Shown: one piece after another, positions 1-9,279 of the stretch | Numbering within the stretch: the first letter of the stretch is position 1 | How the letters are laid out: each line of letters opens with the position of its first letter | Notes under the pieces: generated by a model | Told to the model about the DNA's origin: nothing | The model's input: the letters and a program-made list of their open reading frames with translations, nothing else | The model's database searches: none | Source: Lewinellaceae bacterium | Lineage (GTDB): Bacteria; Bacteroidota; Bacteroidia; Chitinophagales; Saprospiraceae | DNA length: 64,000 bases | Direction of reading: 5' to 3' | Assembly: GCA_020636095.1 (NCBI GenBank) | Contig: JACJYN010000003.1 | Location: 868,001-932,000 of the forward strand | Program-made: the position numbers and the translations under genes

Positions 1-339
1 AACCTGAATTTTGAACCCTGGATGGAACGCGCCGCCTCCAACACCCAGTTGTATCAGATCATCAAAGTAGAAAACGAACGGTTGGTTTACGAAGCGTTTA
101 CAACTACCGGCGGCCTCTATGATGCTTTCGAACTGCGCAAAAGAAAGGATGGATCCAACAAATTCATCGATAATGCGCCCGATAATGTACCCGAAATCAT
201 CAATATTCCGGAAAGGCTTCTGGTAAAAATGAGCGAAGAAGAGATTCAGGAATACCGGCAACGCTTTGAGGAATACAAAAGCCGAAAGAAGGGTAGAAAG
301 GCCCTGCAGATAGAGGGCCTGGAGGAAGAAGGGGAATAA
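1..339 (+). CDS. C-terminal end of a probable metallophosphoesterase (cut by window edge)
   Basis: The frame is open from base 1, so the 5' part lies outside the window; the internal ATG at 22 is probably not the true start. The visible 112 residues include a segment of the type LYQIIKVENERLVYEAFTTT followed by GGLYDAFEL, which resembles the last beta strands of calcineurin-like phosphoesterases found in Bacteroidota. A Lys/Glu-rich charged tail of about 40 residues follows. No catalytic motif is inside the window, so the assignment rests on C-terminal resemblance and is tentative. Confidence 0.4.
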   Translation, partial: NLNFEPWMERAASNTQLYQIIKVENERLVYEAFTTTGGLYDAFELRKRKDGSNKFIDNAPDNVPEIINIPERLLVKMSEEEIQEYRQRFEEYKSRKKGRKALQIEGLEEEGE

Positions 340-732
340 ATTCACAAGACTTTGAACGTGCAGCCATTTTAAGTCGGAAAGCCTGACCCGGCCTTCGTGA
401 CGGGATCGGAATAGGGCGCTAAATGGGCATTCGACGCTAGTTTTCCGTCTTCCGCCTTCCAGTTTCTGCCTTCAACCTCGGACCGTCCAAAGTCCAGTAG
501 GTTTATGCTTCTGAAAAAAAACAGGGGCGAGGAAATTGCAAAAATTAAGGGGGAATATGCTTTCCTTTGGTGTGCGAAAGAAGAAAAAGATAGTTAAACC
601 TCGCCCCATTATTATTGATTCACTATGATACCCAATCGGCGCCTAAAATAATAGCCCTGGTTCAACCTCAGCCTCAACCTCAACCTCAACCTCAACCTTG
701 CTAAATACAGGCCATTTACAGTTTCAATCAAA
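340..732. other. Intergenic stretch with a long-looped hairpin
   Basis: I see no convincing gene. A perfect 9-bp inverted pair, GGGGCGAGG (524-532) and CCTCGCCCC (599-607), encloses 66 nt. A 23-codon ORF (558-629) overlaps the right arm but has nothing to support it. No T-run follows, so it is not a classical terminator. A CAACCT hexamer array lies just before the next gene's stop. Confidence 0.4.
663..698. repeat. Hexanucleotide tandem array, (CAACCT)6
   Basis: Six head-to-tail CAACCT units are visible, the second changed to CAGCCT. It lies 35 bp beyond the stop codon of the leftward gene. Such arrays vary in length by slippage; no function is evident. Confidence 0.8.
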
Positions 733-1686
733 TCACTCTTTATCCTTCATCATTTTCATGTCCTTGCCCTTATCCTTGATTTCGCTGCGGACGACACAAG
801 GCTTCGTCAGTGCGTACACTTTCTTATTTACCTTGCGTTCGTAGGCGGCTTTTTCCAGGGCCAGGGCCTGCTCCCGCATCTCTAAGAGGTTGTCTCCCTT
901 GAGTTGGATGACGTCGACCAGTTCCAGCAATTCGGCGCTGGGGTCATCCCCTTTGAAGCCGACCTGCACATTTCCGACCCCTCTTGCCCAGTATTTGAGC
1001 TGAAAGATGCCCGGTTCTTCCTCACTGGTTTCTTTGATCACCATCACGTTATCGTAGCAGCCCATGGGCACACAGGTGGAAAGCCCCATTTCGTCTACTT
1101 GTCCGCGGTCGGTAAAACCGACCTTGGGGCCCCATCCCTGGGAATAGCTGGGCGTTCCGGCCCAGGGGTTTGCCAGCATAGAGATACCGGCTATTGCATC
1201 CTGAATGCCTGCGATCCAGTGGGGCGCTTCGGCGAACTCGCCGTCTTCGTATTCCTCCGGGTATTCACCCATGCGCCATACGTTGCCTTCCTTATCCTGC
1301 GCGAAGAAGGCCAGCTCCGCTTCCACCAGTTCGCCGCCGCTGTAGTCCAGGTCCCAGCTTACAACGCAGTTTACGCCATTGATCTCTTTGGTCAGGTCCG
1401 TCACATTGATGATCACGCGGTGGGCCAGCGGTTCATCTTCATCACTAAGAGTAGTACCGGCATATACGTAGCGCATGCCTGGTTTCAGCGGCATCCACTC
1501 ATTGGTGATGTGGATCGAATTTTTGTCGAATTTTGCCGGGTCGAAGTTCTCCCACTTTTGTTCCGCACTCTTATTGTCCTGTGCAGTTAAGGGATTGGCC
1601 AACAAGATCAGGCACGCTGCCATCCCGAGCATCATCCATAAGGACGACAGTTTGGCCCGGTTAAAAAAGTTCCATTTTGATTTCAT
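733..1686 (-). CDS. Secreted protein of unknown function
   Basis: Predicted 317-residue exported protein. I chose the ATG at 1686 because it gives a basic N-terminus, a hydrophobic core and an Ala-x-Ala-like cleavage region ending in PLTAQ; the longer frame to 1788 runs into a heptamer repeat and is unlikely to be translated. The mature part is acidic, with repeated Trp/Gly motifs such as SQGWGPKVGF and a short Lys/Met-rich tail (KGKDMKMMKDKE). I recognise no catalytic motif. It is a single gene flanked by repeats, with its own promoter presumably between 1687 and 1882. Confidence 0.75.
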   Translation of the reverse strand: MKSKWNFFNRAKLSSLWMMLGMAACLILLANPLTAQDNKSAEQKWENFDPAKFDKNSIHITNEWMPLKPGMRYVYAGTTLSDEDEPLAHRVIINVTDLTKEINGVNCVVSWDLDYSGGELVEAELAFFAQDKEGNVWRMGEYPEEYEDGEFAEAPHWIAGIQDAIAGISMLANPWAGTPSYSQGWGPKVGFTDRGQVDEMGLSTCVPMGCYDNVMVIKETSEEEPGIFQLKYWARGVGNVQVGFKGDDPSAELLELVDVIQLKGDNLLEMREQALALEKAAYERKVNKKVYALTKPCVVRSEIKDKGKDMKMMKDKE

Positions 1687-1753
1687 AATGTATTTCCATT
1701 GTTTTATTAAAATAATGATGGGTATTGATACCCGCTCAAAGCTTGGGGGTATT

Positions 1754-1780
1754 TTCGGTGTTCGGTGTTCGGTGTTCGGT
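1754..1780. repeat. Heptanucleotide tandem array, TTCGGTG x 3.9
   Basis: Three perfect TTCGGTG units and a partial fourth lie 68 bp upstream of the secreted-protein start. A near-identical heptamer array on the opposite strand occurs at 58441-58475 (its complement reads TTCGGTA). Confidence 0.85.
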
Positions 1781-1882
1781 TTGTCCAATCAAACGCACTG
1801 ACACACGGATACACGGATGAGGGTGCTCCGGAAAGTCGAGTTTGGTACTTTGATGGCCAAGAACGCCAACTTTTATTTGGAT

Positions 1883-2004
1883 TCCACCCCCTGACCCCCG
1901 CCAGCGGGGGAAAACGCACTGCCAAATCGGAGTAAATGTCCCCCGCTGGACGCTTGAGCTATAGCTGGCTACAGCGTCGGAGCACGGGGGATTCAGGGGG
2001 TGGA
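1883..2004. repeat. Palindromic intergenic element (122 bp)
   Basis: Outer arms TCCACCCCCTGA (1883-1894) and TCAGGGGGTGGA (1993-2004) are perfect complements. An inner pair, CCAGCGGGG (901-909 of the second kilobase) and CCCCGCTGG (1940-1948), nests inside. The nested symmetry is typical of small non-autonomous or REP-like elements. It occupies most of the 1687-2068 gap between two leftward genes, which otherwise shows only the heptamer array. Confidence 0.6.
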
Positions 2005-2068
2005 CAAAACGTTCTTCGGCATCAATAGTTTCCGGAGCGCCCTCACTGATACACTGACACCCTACTCC

Positions 2069-4525
2069 TCACTCCTCCTCATCCTCCTTTGGCACCGGGT
2101 TGGGCACCTCGATGAGGTCTTCAAATTCCAGTTTTTCCGGCTTGCGCTTGCGCTTTTGGGCGTAAGACTCCCCGAATCGGTAGGAAAAGCCCAGGTAGAA
2201 AATCTGATTATTCCGCCCGTAGATCGTGTTCCAGTAGAGATTGGGGTTATCAATCAGGCTTTCAAACTCCACGGAGGCGAACACGTCGGAAACGGTGAAC
2301 AGTATAGAGGCGTTCCGGTTGAAGATGTCCTGGCGCAGGCCTAAATTCAGCAACACGATGGGCTGAAATTCCCCCTGTGGTGTCAGGCGGGAGGAAATGT
2401 ACTGAGCGTTTATCTGGCCGTACGTGTTTTTGGAAATATTAAAATTGGCGCCCAGCTTGGTATCCCAGGTGATCTGGGATTGGTTGGCCGCCAGGCCCAG
2501 GTTGGTGCCGTCCAGTTCATTGTAATAGGCATTGGCGCTGAAATTCAGGTCCAGGAATTTAGCGACGTTTCCCTTGAAGATCACCTCGGCGCCGGCCAGG
2601 GTTTGGTTGGAGAAGTTGGTGAAAGTCGTTTGCAGAACGGTGTCCTCCACAATCTCTCTAAATTCGGTAAAGCCGTCGTACAGATACCGGTAGTACAGGG
2701 TGGGCATGAAGGTGAATTTTTCGTTCTGTAAGTAATAGCCCAGTTCTACGGAATGAACCTGTTCGGGTAACAACTTTGGGTTGCCTCTGTCGCGGGTTCT
2801 CGGGTCGTCGTACTCTGGGAAAGGGTTCTGTTCGTCCGGGTCGGCCCGGTTGATTCGCTTGCTATAGCTCAACCGGATTTCTTCGTTGTCTCCCAACTCC
2901 AGCCCTACAGCCAGAGTGGGGAAGATATTGAAGTAGTCATTCGGGATTTTTTCACCGGAGGAGATCAGGTTGGAGGTGATCAGGGTCTGTTCCGCCCGCA
3001 CCCCTGCCGAATAGTAGAACGATTCAATCGCCTGGGTGAAAACGCCATACCCGGCGTGCACGGTCTGGTCGAATTTGAAGCGGTAGGTTTTCAGCGGATC
3101 AGTCATCCAGGTATTTCTGAAATCTTCGCCCAGGATGTCGATGTCGTCCTTCATGATCTCTCCCAGATAGCCTACCTCCAGCTCCGACTCCCGGCCGATA
3201 GGCCGGGCGTATTCTACGACGAATTCCATCACCGGCCCGCCCTTCTTGATGAGGTTGCGGCTTTGGGCGTTGCCGGTGAAAGGAACGAAGTATCGTTCAT
3301 CGTAGATGTTGTCTTCCTTTTCATCATAACCGGACAGGTTGAATTCGATAGCCAGCGAATGGTCTTCATTGTTGTCGAATTCGCGTTCGTAGGCAACGCC
3401 CACGTCGTACTCCTGCTCATAACCATTGTATTGCCGGCCGATGTTGAATTGGTTGACGGCATCCTCCTCAGTAACATCCCATGCTGTCAGAGAATTGTTG
3501 TCATTATTCAAATAAAAGTACTCTCCGGAAATTTCTACGAAGCCGCTTTCGCCCAGGGGAAAAGATACGCCGGCAGTAGCCATGTGAGATAGTTCTCCGA
3601 AGGTGACGTCGCTCACGCTTTTGAAGGAGTTGAGGTCAACACCCCCTTCCCGGTCGATGCGCAGGTCGGTAATATCCTGCGGGGTATTGGCGTGCCGGAT
3701 GCCATAACTGCCGAAGAAGTTTACGTCATCCATTCCATAATTGAGCATGACGTTGGCATTATACCGGTCGAGATTGCCCACATTGGCTTGTACGGATCCG
3801 TTCAGCCCCTGCCGGTTGGCATCCTTCAACACGATATTGATGATGCCGCCAATACCGTCGGGGCGGTACTTGGCAGAAGGATTGGTGATCACCTCGATGC
3901 GTTCAATGGAATTAGCGGGTATCTGCTGCAGGGCCGCTGCTCCGCCTGCCCGCAGCAGAGCGGAGGGCCGGCCGTTGACCAGATAAGTGATGTTGGACGT
4001 GCCCCGGAGGCTGACTTGCCCGTTGACGTCGACCGTCACCGAGGGGAGGTTCTGTAGAATTTCCGTGGCAGAGCTGGTCTGCGCCATGATATCAGCATCC
4101 ACATTATACGCTCGTCGGTCCAGGCCGAGGTTGAGGGTCGACTTGGTAGCAGTCACTTCTACTTGTTCCAGCAGGCTGACGCTGATTTCGATGGGCAGCT
4201 TCTTCAGGTCTACCTCCTGGTTTTTGCTTTCGATCGAGAACACCCTGGACCTTTTGGGTTCATACCCCATGAAGTTGGTTTCCACATAATATTTGCCGGA
4301 TGCCAAATCCGAAAACCGGAATTCACCTTTGCCGTTGGTGGTCACTCCGTCCAGAAAGGTTTCTCCTTCGTGTTCGTATAAAACCACATCCACAAACTCC
4401 ATGGGTTCTCCGGTAGATTTTTCCACCACGACCCCAAAAGCGGCGGGGTTAGAGTTGGGTTGGGCAGTAGCCGTATTGAAAATTGAGTAGAAAAAACAAA
4501 TAAACGGGAGTAGGTAAGTTCTCAT
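2069..4525 (-). CDS. TonB-dependent outer-membrane receptor with carboxypeptidase-like N-terminal domain
   Basis: Predicted 818-residue outer-membrane protein. A signal peptide (residues 1-22, ending TATAQ) is followed by a carboxypeptidase regulatory-like beta domain (about 25-105), a plug with VSLRG, NGRPSALL and IERIEVITNPSAKY (about 125-230), and a long beta-barrel. The barrel ends near FYLGFSYRFG and a charged tail of about 30 residues follows, as is usual in the OMP_b-brl_3 type. The start at 4525 gives a cleaner signal peptide than 4552. The substrate cannot be told from sequence. It follows the kinase gene on the same strand after 151 bp that hold three regularly spaced repeats, so control by that two-component system is likely. 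Confidence 0.85.
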   Translation of the reverse strand: MRTYLLPFICFFYSIFNTATAQPNSNPAAFGVVVEKSTGEPMEFVDVVLYEHEGETFLDGVTTNGKGEFRFSDLASGKYYVETNFMGYEPKRSRVFSIESKNQEVDLKKLPIEISVSLLEQVEVTATKSTLNLGLDRRAYNVDADIMAQTSSATEILQNLPSVTVDVNGQVSLRGTSNITYLVNGRPSALLRAGGAAALQQIPANSIERIEVITNPSAKYRPDGIGGIINIVLKDANRQGLNGSVQANVGNLDRYNANVMLNYGMDDVNFFGSYGIRHANTPQDITDLRIDREGGVDLNSFKSVSDVTFGELSHMATAGVSFPLGESGFVEISGEYFYLNNDNNSLTAWDVTEEDAVNQFNIGRQYNGYEQEYDVGVAYEREFDNNEDHSLAIEFNLSGYDEKEDNIYDERYFVPFTGNAQSRNLIKKGGPVMEFVVEYARPIGRESELEVGYLGEIMKDDIDILGEDFRNTWMTDPLKTYRFKFDQTVHAGYGVFTQAIESFYYSAGVRAEQTLITSNLISSGEKIPNDYFNIFPTLAVGLELGDNEEIRLSYSKRINRADPDEQNPFPEYDDPRTRDRGNPKLLPEQVHSVELGYYLQNEKFTFMPTLYYRYLYDGFTEFREIVEDTVLQTTFTNFSNQTLAGAEVIFKGNVAKFLDLNFSANAYYNELDGTNLGLAANQSQITWDTKLGANFNISKNTYGQINAQYISSRLTPQGEFQPIVLLNLGLRQDIFNRNASILFTVSDVFASVEFESLIDNPNLYWNTIYGRNNQIFYLGFSYRFGESYAQKRKRKPEKLEFEDLIEVPNPVPKEDEEE

Positions 4526-4625
4526 CGTACAGGTTTTAGTATCATCCGGCAACAGGTTGATCCTTGAATGAATTAGTAAAACAGAGTGGGGGATAAGTAA
4601 AATATAGTATTTAATACAATATTAG

Positions 4626-4654
4626 GGAGAGATTTTGGAGAGAACTTGGAGAGT
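4626..4654 (-). promoter_or_regulatory. Triple 11-bp-period direct repeat, probable OmpR-family regulator site
   Basis: GGAGAGA occurs at 4626-4632 and 4637-4643, and GGAGAGT at 4648-4654, each start exactly 11 bp from the previous. On the coding strand this reads TCTCTCC with 4-nt spacers. OmpR/PhoB-type regulators bind direct repeats at about 11-bp spacing as tandem dimers. The site is 101-129 bp upstream of the receptor ATG and downstream of a gene pair encoding such a regulator and its kinase. The link is inference. Confidence 0.5.
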
Positions 4655-4676
4655 GAGCGCAAATAACCGAAAAGGA

Positions 4677-5936
4677 TCAGTTTTTCCAGGAGATGGTTAA
4701 CTCATGCCAGTTATCCTGGTAGGCGTATTTAGCCTCGAAGCCATAAATGGCGCAGATTTCTTTTACAATGGCCAGGCCCAGGCCCAGAGAAGGGCTGGCG
4801 TCCGTGCCTTTTCGAAAACGCTTGAACAAGTCCTCCGAAGGCCCGGTAAGCGGCTTGCCGGTATTGCGAATGCTCAGTTTTTTTTCCTGGAGGCGGGCCT
4901 CAATATTTCCGCCGGGCAGATTGTGTTTGATGGCGTTGATCAGGAGGTTACTAAGCAGCACTTCTGCCAAAGTGGGGTCCATTTTTTGGGATACGTCGGC
5001 CAGTTGGGCCTGTACCGTCAGGTTTTTTGAAGAAATGAGGGGCTCCAGTTGGTCGATCTTCTTTTCAATGAGGGTTTTAAAATTCAGCTCGCGGGTATCG
5101 GAATACTGGCGGTTTTCAATGCGCGCCAGCAAGAGCAGCGATGTATTGAGCTTGGAAAGGCGGCTGGCGGCTTCCTGGATATACTGGATGGCCTGCCGTT
5201 CGTTTTCGTTGCGGCCGCCTTGTTGCATGAGCAACTCGATCTTACTTCTGATAATGGCTAACGGGGTCTGTATTTCGTGGGAGGCATTTTCGGTAAACTG
5301 CTTCAACGACCGGTAATCACTGAGCACCTTAGTGGTCATTAGCTCGAGGGCGCGGTTCAGCACTTCGAACTCCTCAATGCGGGTTCGGGGCGGAGAAAGA
5401 GGCGCTCCCTTATCGAACGCAAACCCTCTGATTTGCTCGATGGTCTGGTAAAAGGGCCGCCACAACCGGAGCGACAGGTAGCGGTTGAACAGGTTGATGG
5501 CCAGCAACAGAAAGAGCAGTATGCCCAACACGGCAAACAGGCTGGTCATCACCAGGGCCTCACTGTCGAGTTTGGTGTGGCTGAGCGCAATGCGGTAAGG
5601 GCCTCCGTGTATCTTATCGTGGTAGGTGAATTTTCGATAGGGTTCGAACTCTTTCTCGATCGGGTCCCAGACTAAGGTGTCTGAAAAATGCTCATATTCT
5701 GTAAATTCAGGGAGAGGAGTTGTTTCTATGACGTCATCCGAGATAACGAGCACTGACGGCAAACTGTCCATTGCGCTCAGTTGGAACTGCAGGGCTGGTT
5801 TGGTGTCCAGCAAACGCTCGTCGGTTTCAATATCGATGAAGTAACTTAGAGCCAGGTATAATATTCCTCCTCCTAATACAAAGAGAAAGAGCGAAAACAA
5901 CAAATAGTAGCGCCCGGTTGCCTGGAGTAGTTTCAC
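4677..5936 (-). CDS. Membrane sensor histidine kinase
   Basis: Predicted 419-residue inner-membrane kinase. Two transmembrane segments (about 10-32 and 133-155) flank a periplasmic sensor region of about 100 residues. The H-box ENASHEIQTPL has the phospho-acceptor at His220; an N-box (LLSNLLINAIKHN), a G1-like NTG, an F-box (LFKRF) and a G2 box (GLGLAIVKE) follow. The start is GTG at 5936 and overlaps the regulator's TGA as GTGA, which implies translational coupling. It should signal to the upstream-encoded OmpR-type regulator and so to the downstream TonB receptor. The stimulus is unknown. Confidence 0.9.
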   Translation of the reverse strand: MKLLQATGRYYLLFSLFLFVLGGGILYLALSYFIDIETDERLLDTKPALQFQLSAMDSLPSVLVISDDVIETTPLPEFTEYEHFSDTLVWDPIEKEFEPYRKFTYHDKIHGGPYRIALSHTKLDSEALVMTSLFAVLGILLFLLLAINLFNRYLSLRLWRPFYQTIEQIRGFAFDKGAPLSPPRTRIEEFEVLNRALELMTTKVLSDYRSLKQFTENASHEIQTPLAIIRSKIELLMQQGGRNENERQAIQYIQEAASRLSKLNTSLLLLARIENRQYSDTRELNFKTLIEKKIDQLEPLISSKNLTVQAQLADVSQKMDPTLAEVLLSNLLINAIKHNLPGGNIEARLQEKKLSIRNTGKPLTGPSEDLFKRFRKGTDASPSLGLGLAIVKEICAIYGFEAKYAYQDNWHELTISWKN

Positions 5937-6610
5937 GGGCTGGAGAATTTATATCCCATGCCGTACACGGCCTGAATGTAGTCCTCCGCGCCGGCATTGA
6001 CCAGCTTTTTGCGCAGGTTCTTGATGTGGGAATAGATAAAATCGAGGCTGTCGAGCATATCGGCCTGGTCGCCGGCCAGGTGTTCGGCGATGCTTTCCTT
6101 ACTCAGCACCCGGTTGCGGTTGGCCAGGAAATACAGCAACAGGCGATATTCCGAGCGCGTCAGCGTGAGTGGGTGCTGGTTGACCTGCACCTCCTGCTTG
6201 TCCATCAAGACACTGATCTCGTGAAATTCTATATGTTGCTCTCCGTTAAATTGTTTGCGCCGCAACAGGGCTTTGATACGGGCGTTGAGTTCGGACAGGT
6301 GAAAAGGCTTGGCCAGGTAATCATCGGAACCGATCTCCAGGCCTTTGATCTTATCATCCAGCGAATGCCGGGCGGAGATGATGATGATGCCCGCCTTGGA
6401 ATGTTCCTTTTTCAGCGCCTGGATCACGTCCAGCCCGCTGCCGCCGGGCAGGGTGATATCCACCAGAATGCAATCGTATTCATAGGCGCCTGATTTGAGC
6501 ATGGCCTCGTCAAAGGTGGGGGCCACCTCGCACAAAAAGCCATCTTGCTGCAAATACTGCTCGATGGAACTGGCCAGCGCAGGCTCGTCTTCGATGATCA
6601 GGATTTTCAT
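5933..6610 (-). CDS. OmpR/PhoB-family response regulator
   Basis: Predicted 225-residue DNA-binding regulator. The receiver has the acidic pocket Glu7/Asp8, phospho-acceptor Asp51 (ILVDITLP), Ser79 and Lys101 (AKPF), all in canonical places. The C-terminal half (about 130-225) is a winged helix with LTRSEYRLLLYF and a closing YGMGYKF hairpin. It is the first gene of a regulator-kinase operon with a 4-bp stop/start overlap. The adjacent TonB receptor, preceded by 11-bp-period repeats, is the likely target. Confidence 0.93.
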   Translation of the reverse strand: MKILIIEDEPALASSIEQYLQQDGFLCEVAPTFDEAMLKSGAYEYDCILVDITLPGGSGLDVIQALKKEHSKAGIIIISARHSLDDKIKGLEIGSDDYLAKPFHLSELNARIKALLRRKQFNGEQHIEFHEISVLMDKQEVQVNQHPLTLTRSEYRLLLYFLANRNRVLSKESIAEHLAGDQADMLDSLDFIYSHIKNLRKKLVNAGAEDYIQAVYGMGYKFSSP

Positions 6611-6811
6611 TCTGCTAAATTAGGGAATAATATTGGAGGGAATTGGGATTTGGTTTGTTGGCTGTGTGGTTTTGGTATGGGGCCGAAGCCTGAATACTTC
6701 GACGAGCATCGGGGGCCTCCAAAAGTGCACAGAGGCAAATGGGCCGGGCCGGCTTCCGGTTTTTTTGAAAACCTTTAATGGGAAGGGAAACTTAATAAAC
6801 CCGGATTCCGT

Positions 6812-6819
6812 TATCTTTG
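6812..6819 (+). promoter_or_regulatory. Bacteroidota -7 element of the antitoxin gene
   Basis: TATCTTTG matches the Bacteroidota -7 consensus TAnnTTTG exactly and lies 17 bp before the ATG at 6837. No clear -33 TTG is visible. It supports 6837 as the start over the longer open frame from 6633. Confidence 0.5.
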
Positions 6820-6836
6820 AACAAAATACGATCGAT

Positions 6837-7052
6837 ATGCAAACTGAATCCAAGCTGCCACTAAAGGGAATTAACTACCTCATGGACAGTGATAACAATA
6901 AAGTTGCTGTCCAGATTGACTTAGAAATGTATGGAGAACTATGGCAGGAGTTTCTGGACCGTTTGATTATAGAATTCAGAAAAGATGAAGAAAGCGATTC
7001 CTTTGACGATTTTCTAAAAGAATTGGAAGAAGAAGGCCTTCTGGATGAGTAA
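6837..7052 (+). CDS. RelB/Phd-like antitoxin
   Basis: 71 residues. The N-terminal part (NYLMDSDNNKVAVQIDLEMY) has the strand-helix layout of Phd/YefM/RelB-type DNA-binding antitoxins, and the acidic C-terminus (FDDFLKELEEEGLLDE) would be the toxin-binding tail. The stop TAA at 7050-7052 overlaps the toxin start ATG at 7045, the coupling usual for such pairs. The 157-bp element that follows begins exactly after this TAA, so the antitoxin is uninterrupted. Because the toxin is broken, it may now act only as a transcription factor or an orphan antitoxin. Confidence 0.75.
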   Translation: MQTESKLPLKGINYLMDSDNNKVAVQIDLEMYGELWQEFLDRLIIEFRKDEESDSFDDFLKELEEEGLLDE

Positions 7053-7209
7053 GGGCCCGGCGAAGAATAACTTCCCCATTTGATGCCGATCTTTTGCCGC
7101 TGTACTGCGTTGCTCATCACTTGCGTAGCTGGGCTATGCGCGTTCTTCGCGCCTTGTCCAGCGACAAAATCTCTGGCCTGAAACGGGGAGCTTATTTTTC
7201 TCCGGCCCC
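7053..7209. mobile_element. 157-bp palindromic MITE-like insertion at toxin codon 3
   Basis: 25-bp ends match in inverted orientation at 20 of 25 positions (left starts GGGCCCGGCGAAGAATAA, right complement starts GGGGCCGGAGAAAAATAA). TAA directly flanks both ends (7050-7052 and 7210-7212), a probable target duplication. There is no ORF of note. Excision restores ATG AGT AAG TAT in the toxin. It is non-autonomous; its transposase source is not identified here. Confidence 0.75.
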
Positions 7210-7507
7210 TAAGTATCAGATTCGCATAAAGAAAAGCGCTCAAAAGGAAATAAAGAGCCTGCCTAAGTACGACTTTTGCACCGGCAGAAGTCGCTTGGCG
7301 GCGGGCAAAAGTTCATTGACAGCTTAGGATAACCAAAGGCGTTTTTGGGTACGGCGGCTTCTAGTCCCATATAGCGAGCAGGCTGAAAGAGCATCAGGCA
7401 TTAATACACTGTAAATTAAGTTCTGTACCTTTTTCGAAGGTATTGCTCGTGGTTCGATCATCTTGATCGAACGCGCCGGGAGGCGCAAAACCCAATGAGC
7501 AGGATAA

Positions 7508-7533
7508 CGTGCGATCAAGATGATCGCCGCACG
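7508..7533. repeat. REP-like palindrome
   Basis: GCGATCA-AGA-TGATCGC with extended arms CGTGCG and CGCACG. An identical 26-bp copy lies at 35944-35969, and shorter forms at 36651-36667 and 36759-36775. Confidence 0.65.
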
Positions 7534-7861
7534 AATCCCTGCCGGAATAACGACAAAATTTAATTTAGACTGTAATTAGCTTCAGAGCCTGTCCGGGATT
7601 CATTTCGCCGGCTTCGTATGTATTTAACAAAACGGTATGCCTGGCTGCTCCTGGCGCCGACGTAGCGCAGGGCTGATACCCGTTAGCTATTGGCATCAGC
7701 GCTGTGGGCTTCAGCACCGAAGGTGCAAGTGTCCGGACTACTACTGCTATTTAAGCAAGCTCAGTAAGCGTAATAGCCTTGCTCTACGGTTAGGGACAAA
7801 GCGCAGCTGCGGGCAGCCTTTTGGCTAAGATTTGGTAAATTGCTCTAATAACGGAGCAGCA

Positions 7862-9279
7862 ATGAAAATACTGACAGGATTTCCCAGTATCGTTAAGAAG
7901 TATGCCGCTTTCTATGAGCCATGTTTTAGCCCGGAAGGCTTTGAGCACTTTAAAAAGCCTTGTCCGGTTTTATTGTTAGTGAAAACAAAACCTTGAAGCC
8001 ATTAACCGCTTGTTCGTCACCAAGCCACGGAACCAGAGTAGCTTTAACCGTTTTTTTCAACCGGCAAAACTTTGATATAGAGCAAATCCATGAGCGGCGC
8101 CTGGTACCATGTTGCAGCAAAACGAACATACGCGCTTCAAGCCCCCAGTAGAAGCCGGGCGGGCCCTACCAGTTGACAATACTTTGCTGAAGCACTACTA
8201 CCAATGCTTTGACCAGATTTACAATTTGTACGACTCTACCGACAAGCGTTATTGCTGGGCACATGACTTGGTCACCCTTCACTACAATGACGAGCAAACG
8301 GATTATCCGGTTTATTATCAACTGTGGGATCCGCCGGATTGGGAAGCAGTGGCTCTTTTCTTGATGGAAAAAGGCTTTACCGTCAATAAAGACAAATGGG
8401 ACAATAGAACACAAGAGCCTCAGAAATGGCTTAACTATATTAGAACTCGCTATAAGTTAGGCTGTAAAAAACATCCTGGTATAGTAGGTTTATAAAACCA
8501 AAATCCACATCGCCGAGGGGTTGCTACGCAAATTTTGCCGGCATTACCCGCTGTGGACTATCCGGTGGTTTTGGATTCGGGTTTACCTCCGCATACTTTT
8601 TGTAAGGTTATTGCCCAGGATTTAAAGCGAGATTACATTGGCAACGAGAAGCGATCAAAACATCATCCGGTATGGGAATCAAACTATGTCGTTAGGACAG
8701 TTCGCAGATCAACTCAAAGCGGAGCATTTAACCCGGGCACAAAGCCCGTTTTTCAAAAGGTAGGCTATACTTATCGAGGCAAAAAAAAGCATTATTATGC
8801 CTACTTTGCCAATCACCGCATCAAAATTTTGAAAACAAACAAAGGCTGGTTATTGCTTTTTCCCCAAAAGGAACTGGTAAGCACTCCATATTTTGTGATC
8901 ACCAATCGCTTGAATTGGTATCCTAGTGGCATCCTGCGGCTTCGCCGCCAGAGGTACCCGTCGAGACGTATCATCATCAGAGGGCAAAGCCGAGGGCTTG
9001 GACAAGTATGAGGTTCGAAACTTTGATACCATACAATCCTATATAGCCTTTGTTGTCGTAACCTATTCGATACTACAATGTGCAAGCTACGACGATGGCC
9101 TTTTGTCCAGTATTCGACAGCGGCTCCAAACGGAGACGGACGGCACGCTGCCTTTTCTCAGAAGGCTGATGCAAGCCGAAGGATTAGTGGCATTGGTTGA
9201 ATTTGTTTTTTGCAAATGCAAAGGGAGCTTCCTTGAACAAACCCTTGAGCCCTTAATCCAATGCTTCACTCATGCTTAG
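7862..9279 (+). pseudogene. Transposase remnant, DDE type (IS4/IS701-like)
   Basis: Pieces in all three forward frames line up as one protein of about 450 residues: KILTGFPSIVKKYAAFYEPCF (7865 on), a middle part with RYCWAHDLVTLHYND (about 8109-8495), YFVITNRLNWYPSG (about 8895), and a C-terminus with YHQEGKAEGLDKYEVRNFD in the region of the catalytic Glu (about 8965-9030) ending at 9279. At least three frameshifts and several stops separate them. The order and the final motif fit DDE transposases of the IS4/IS701 group; the family name is my best reading, not a search result. Confidence 0.7.

Noticed and set aside
6633..6836. Longer N-terminus for the antitoxin
   Set aside because: The upstream frame precedes the -7 element at 6812 and would not be transcribed from it; the ATG at 6837 fits the family length.
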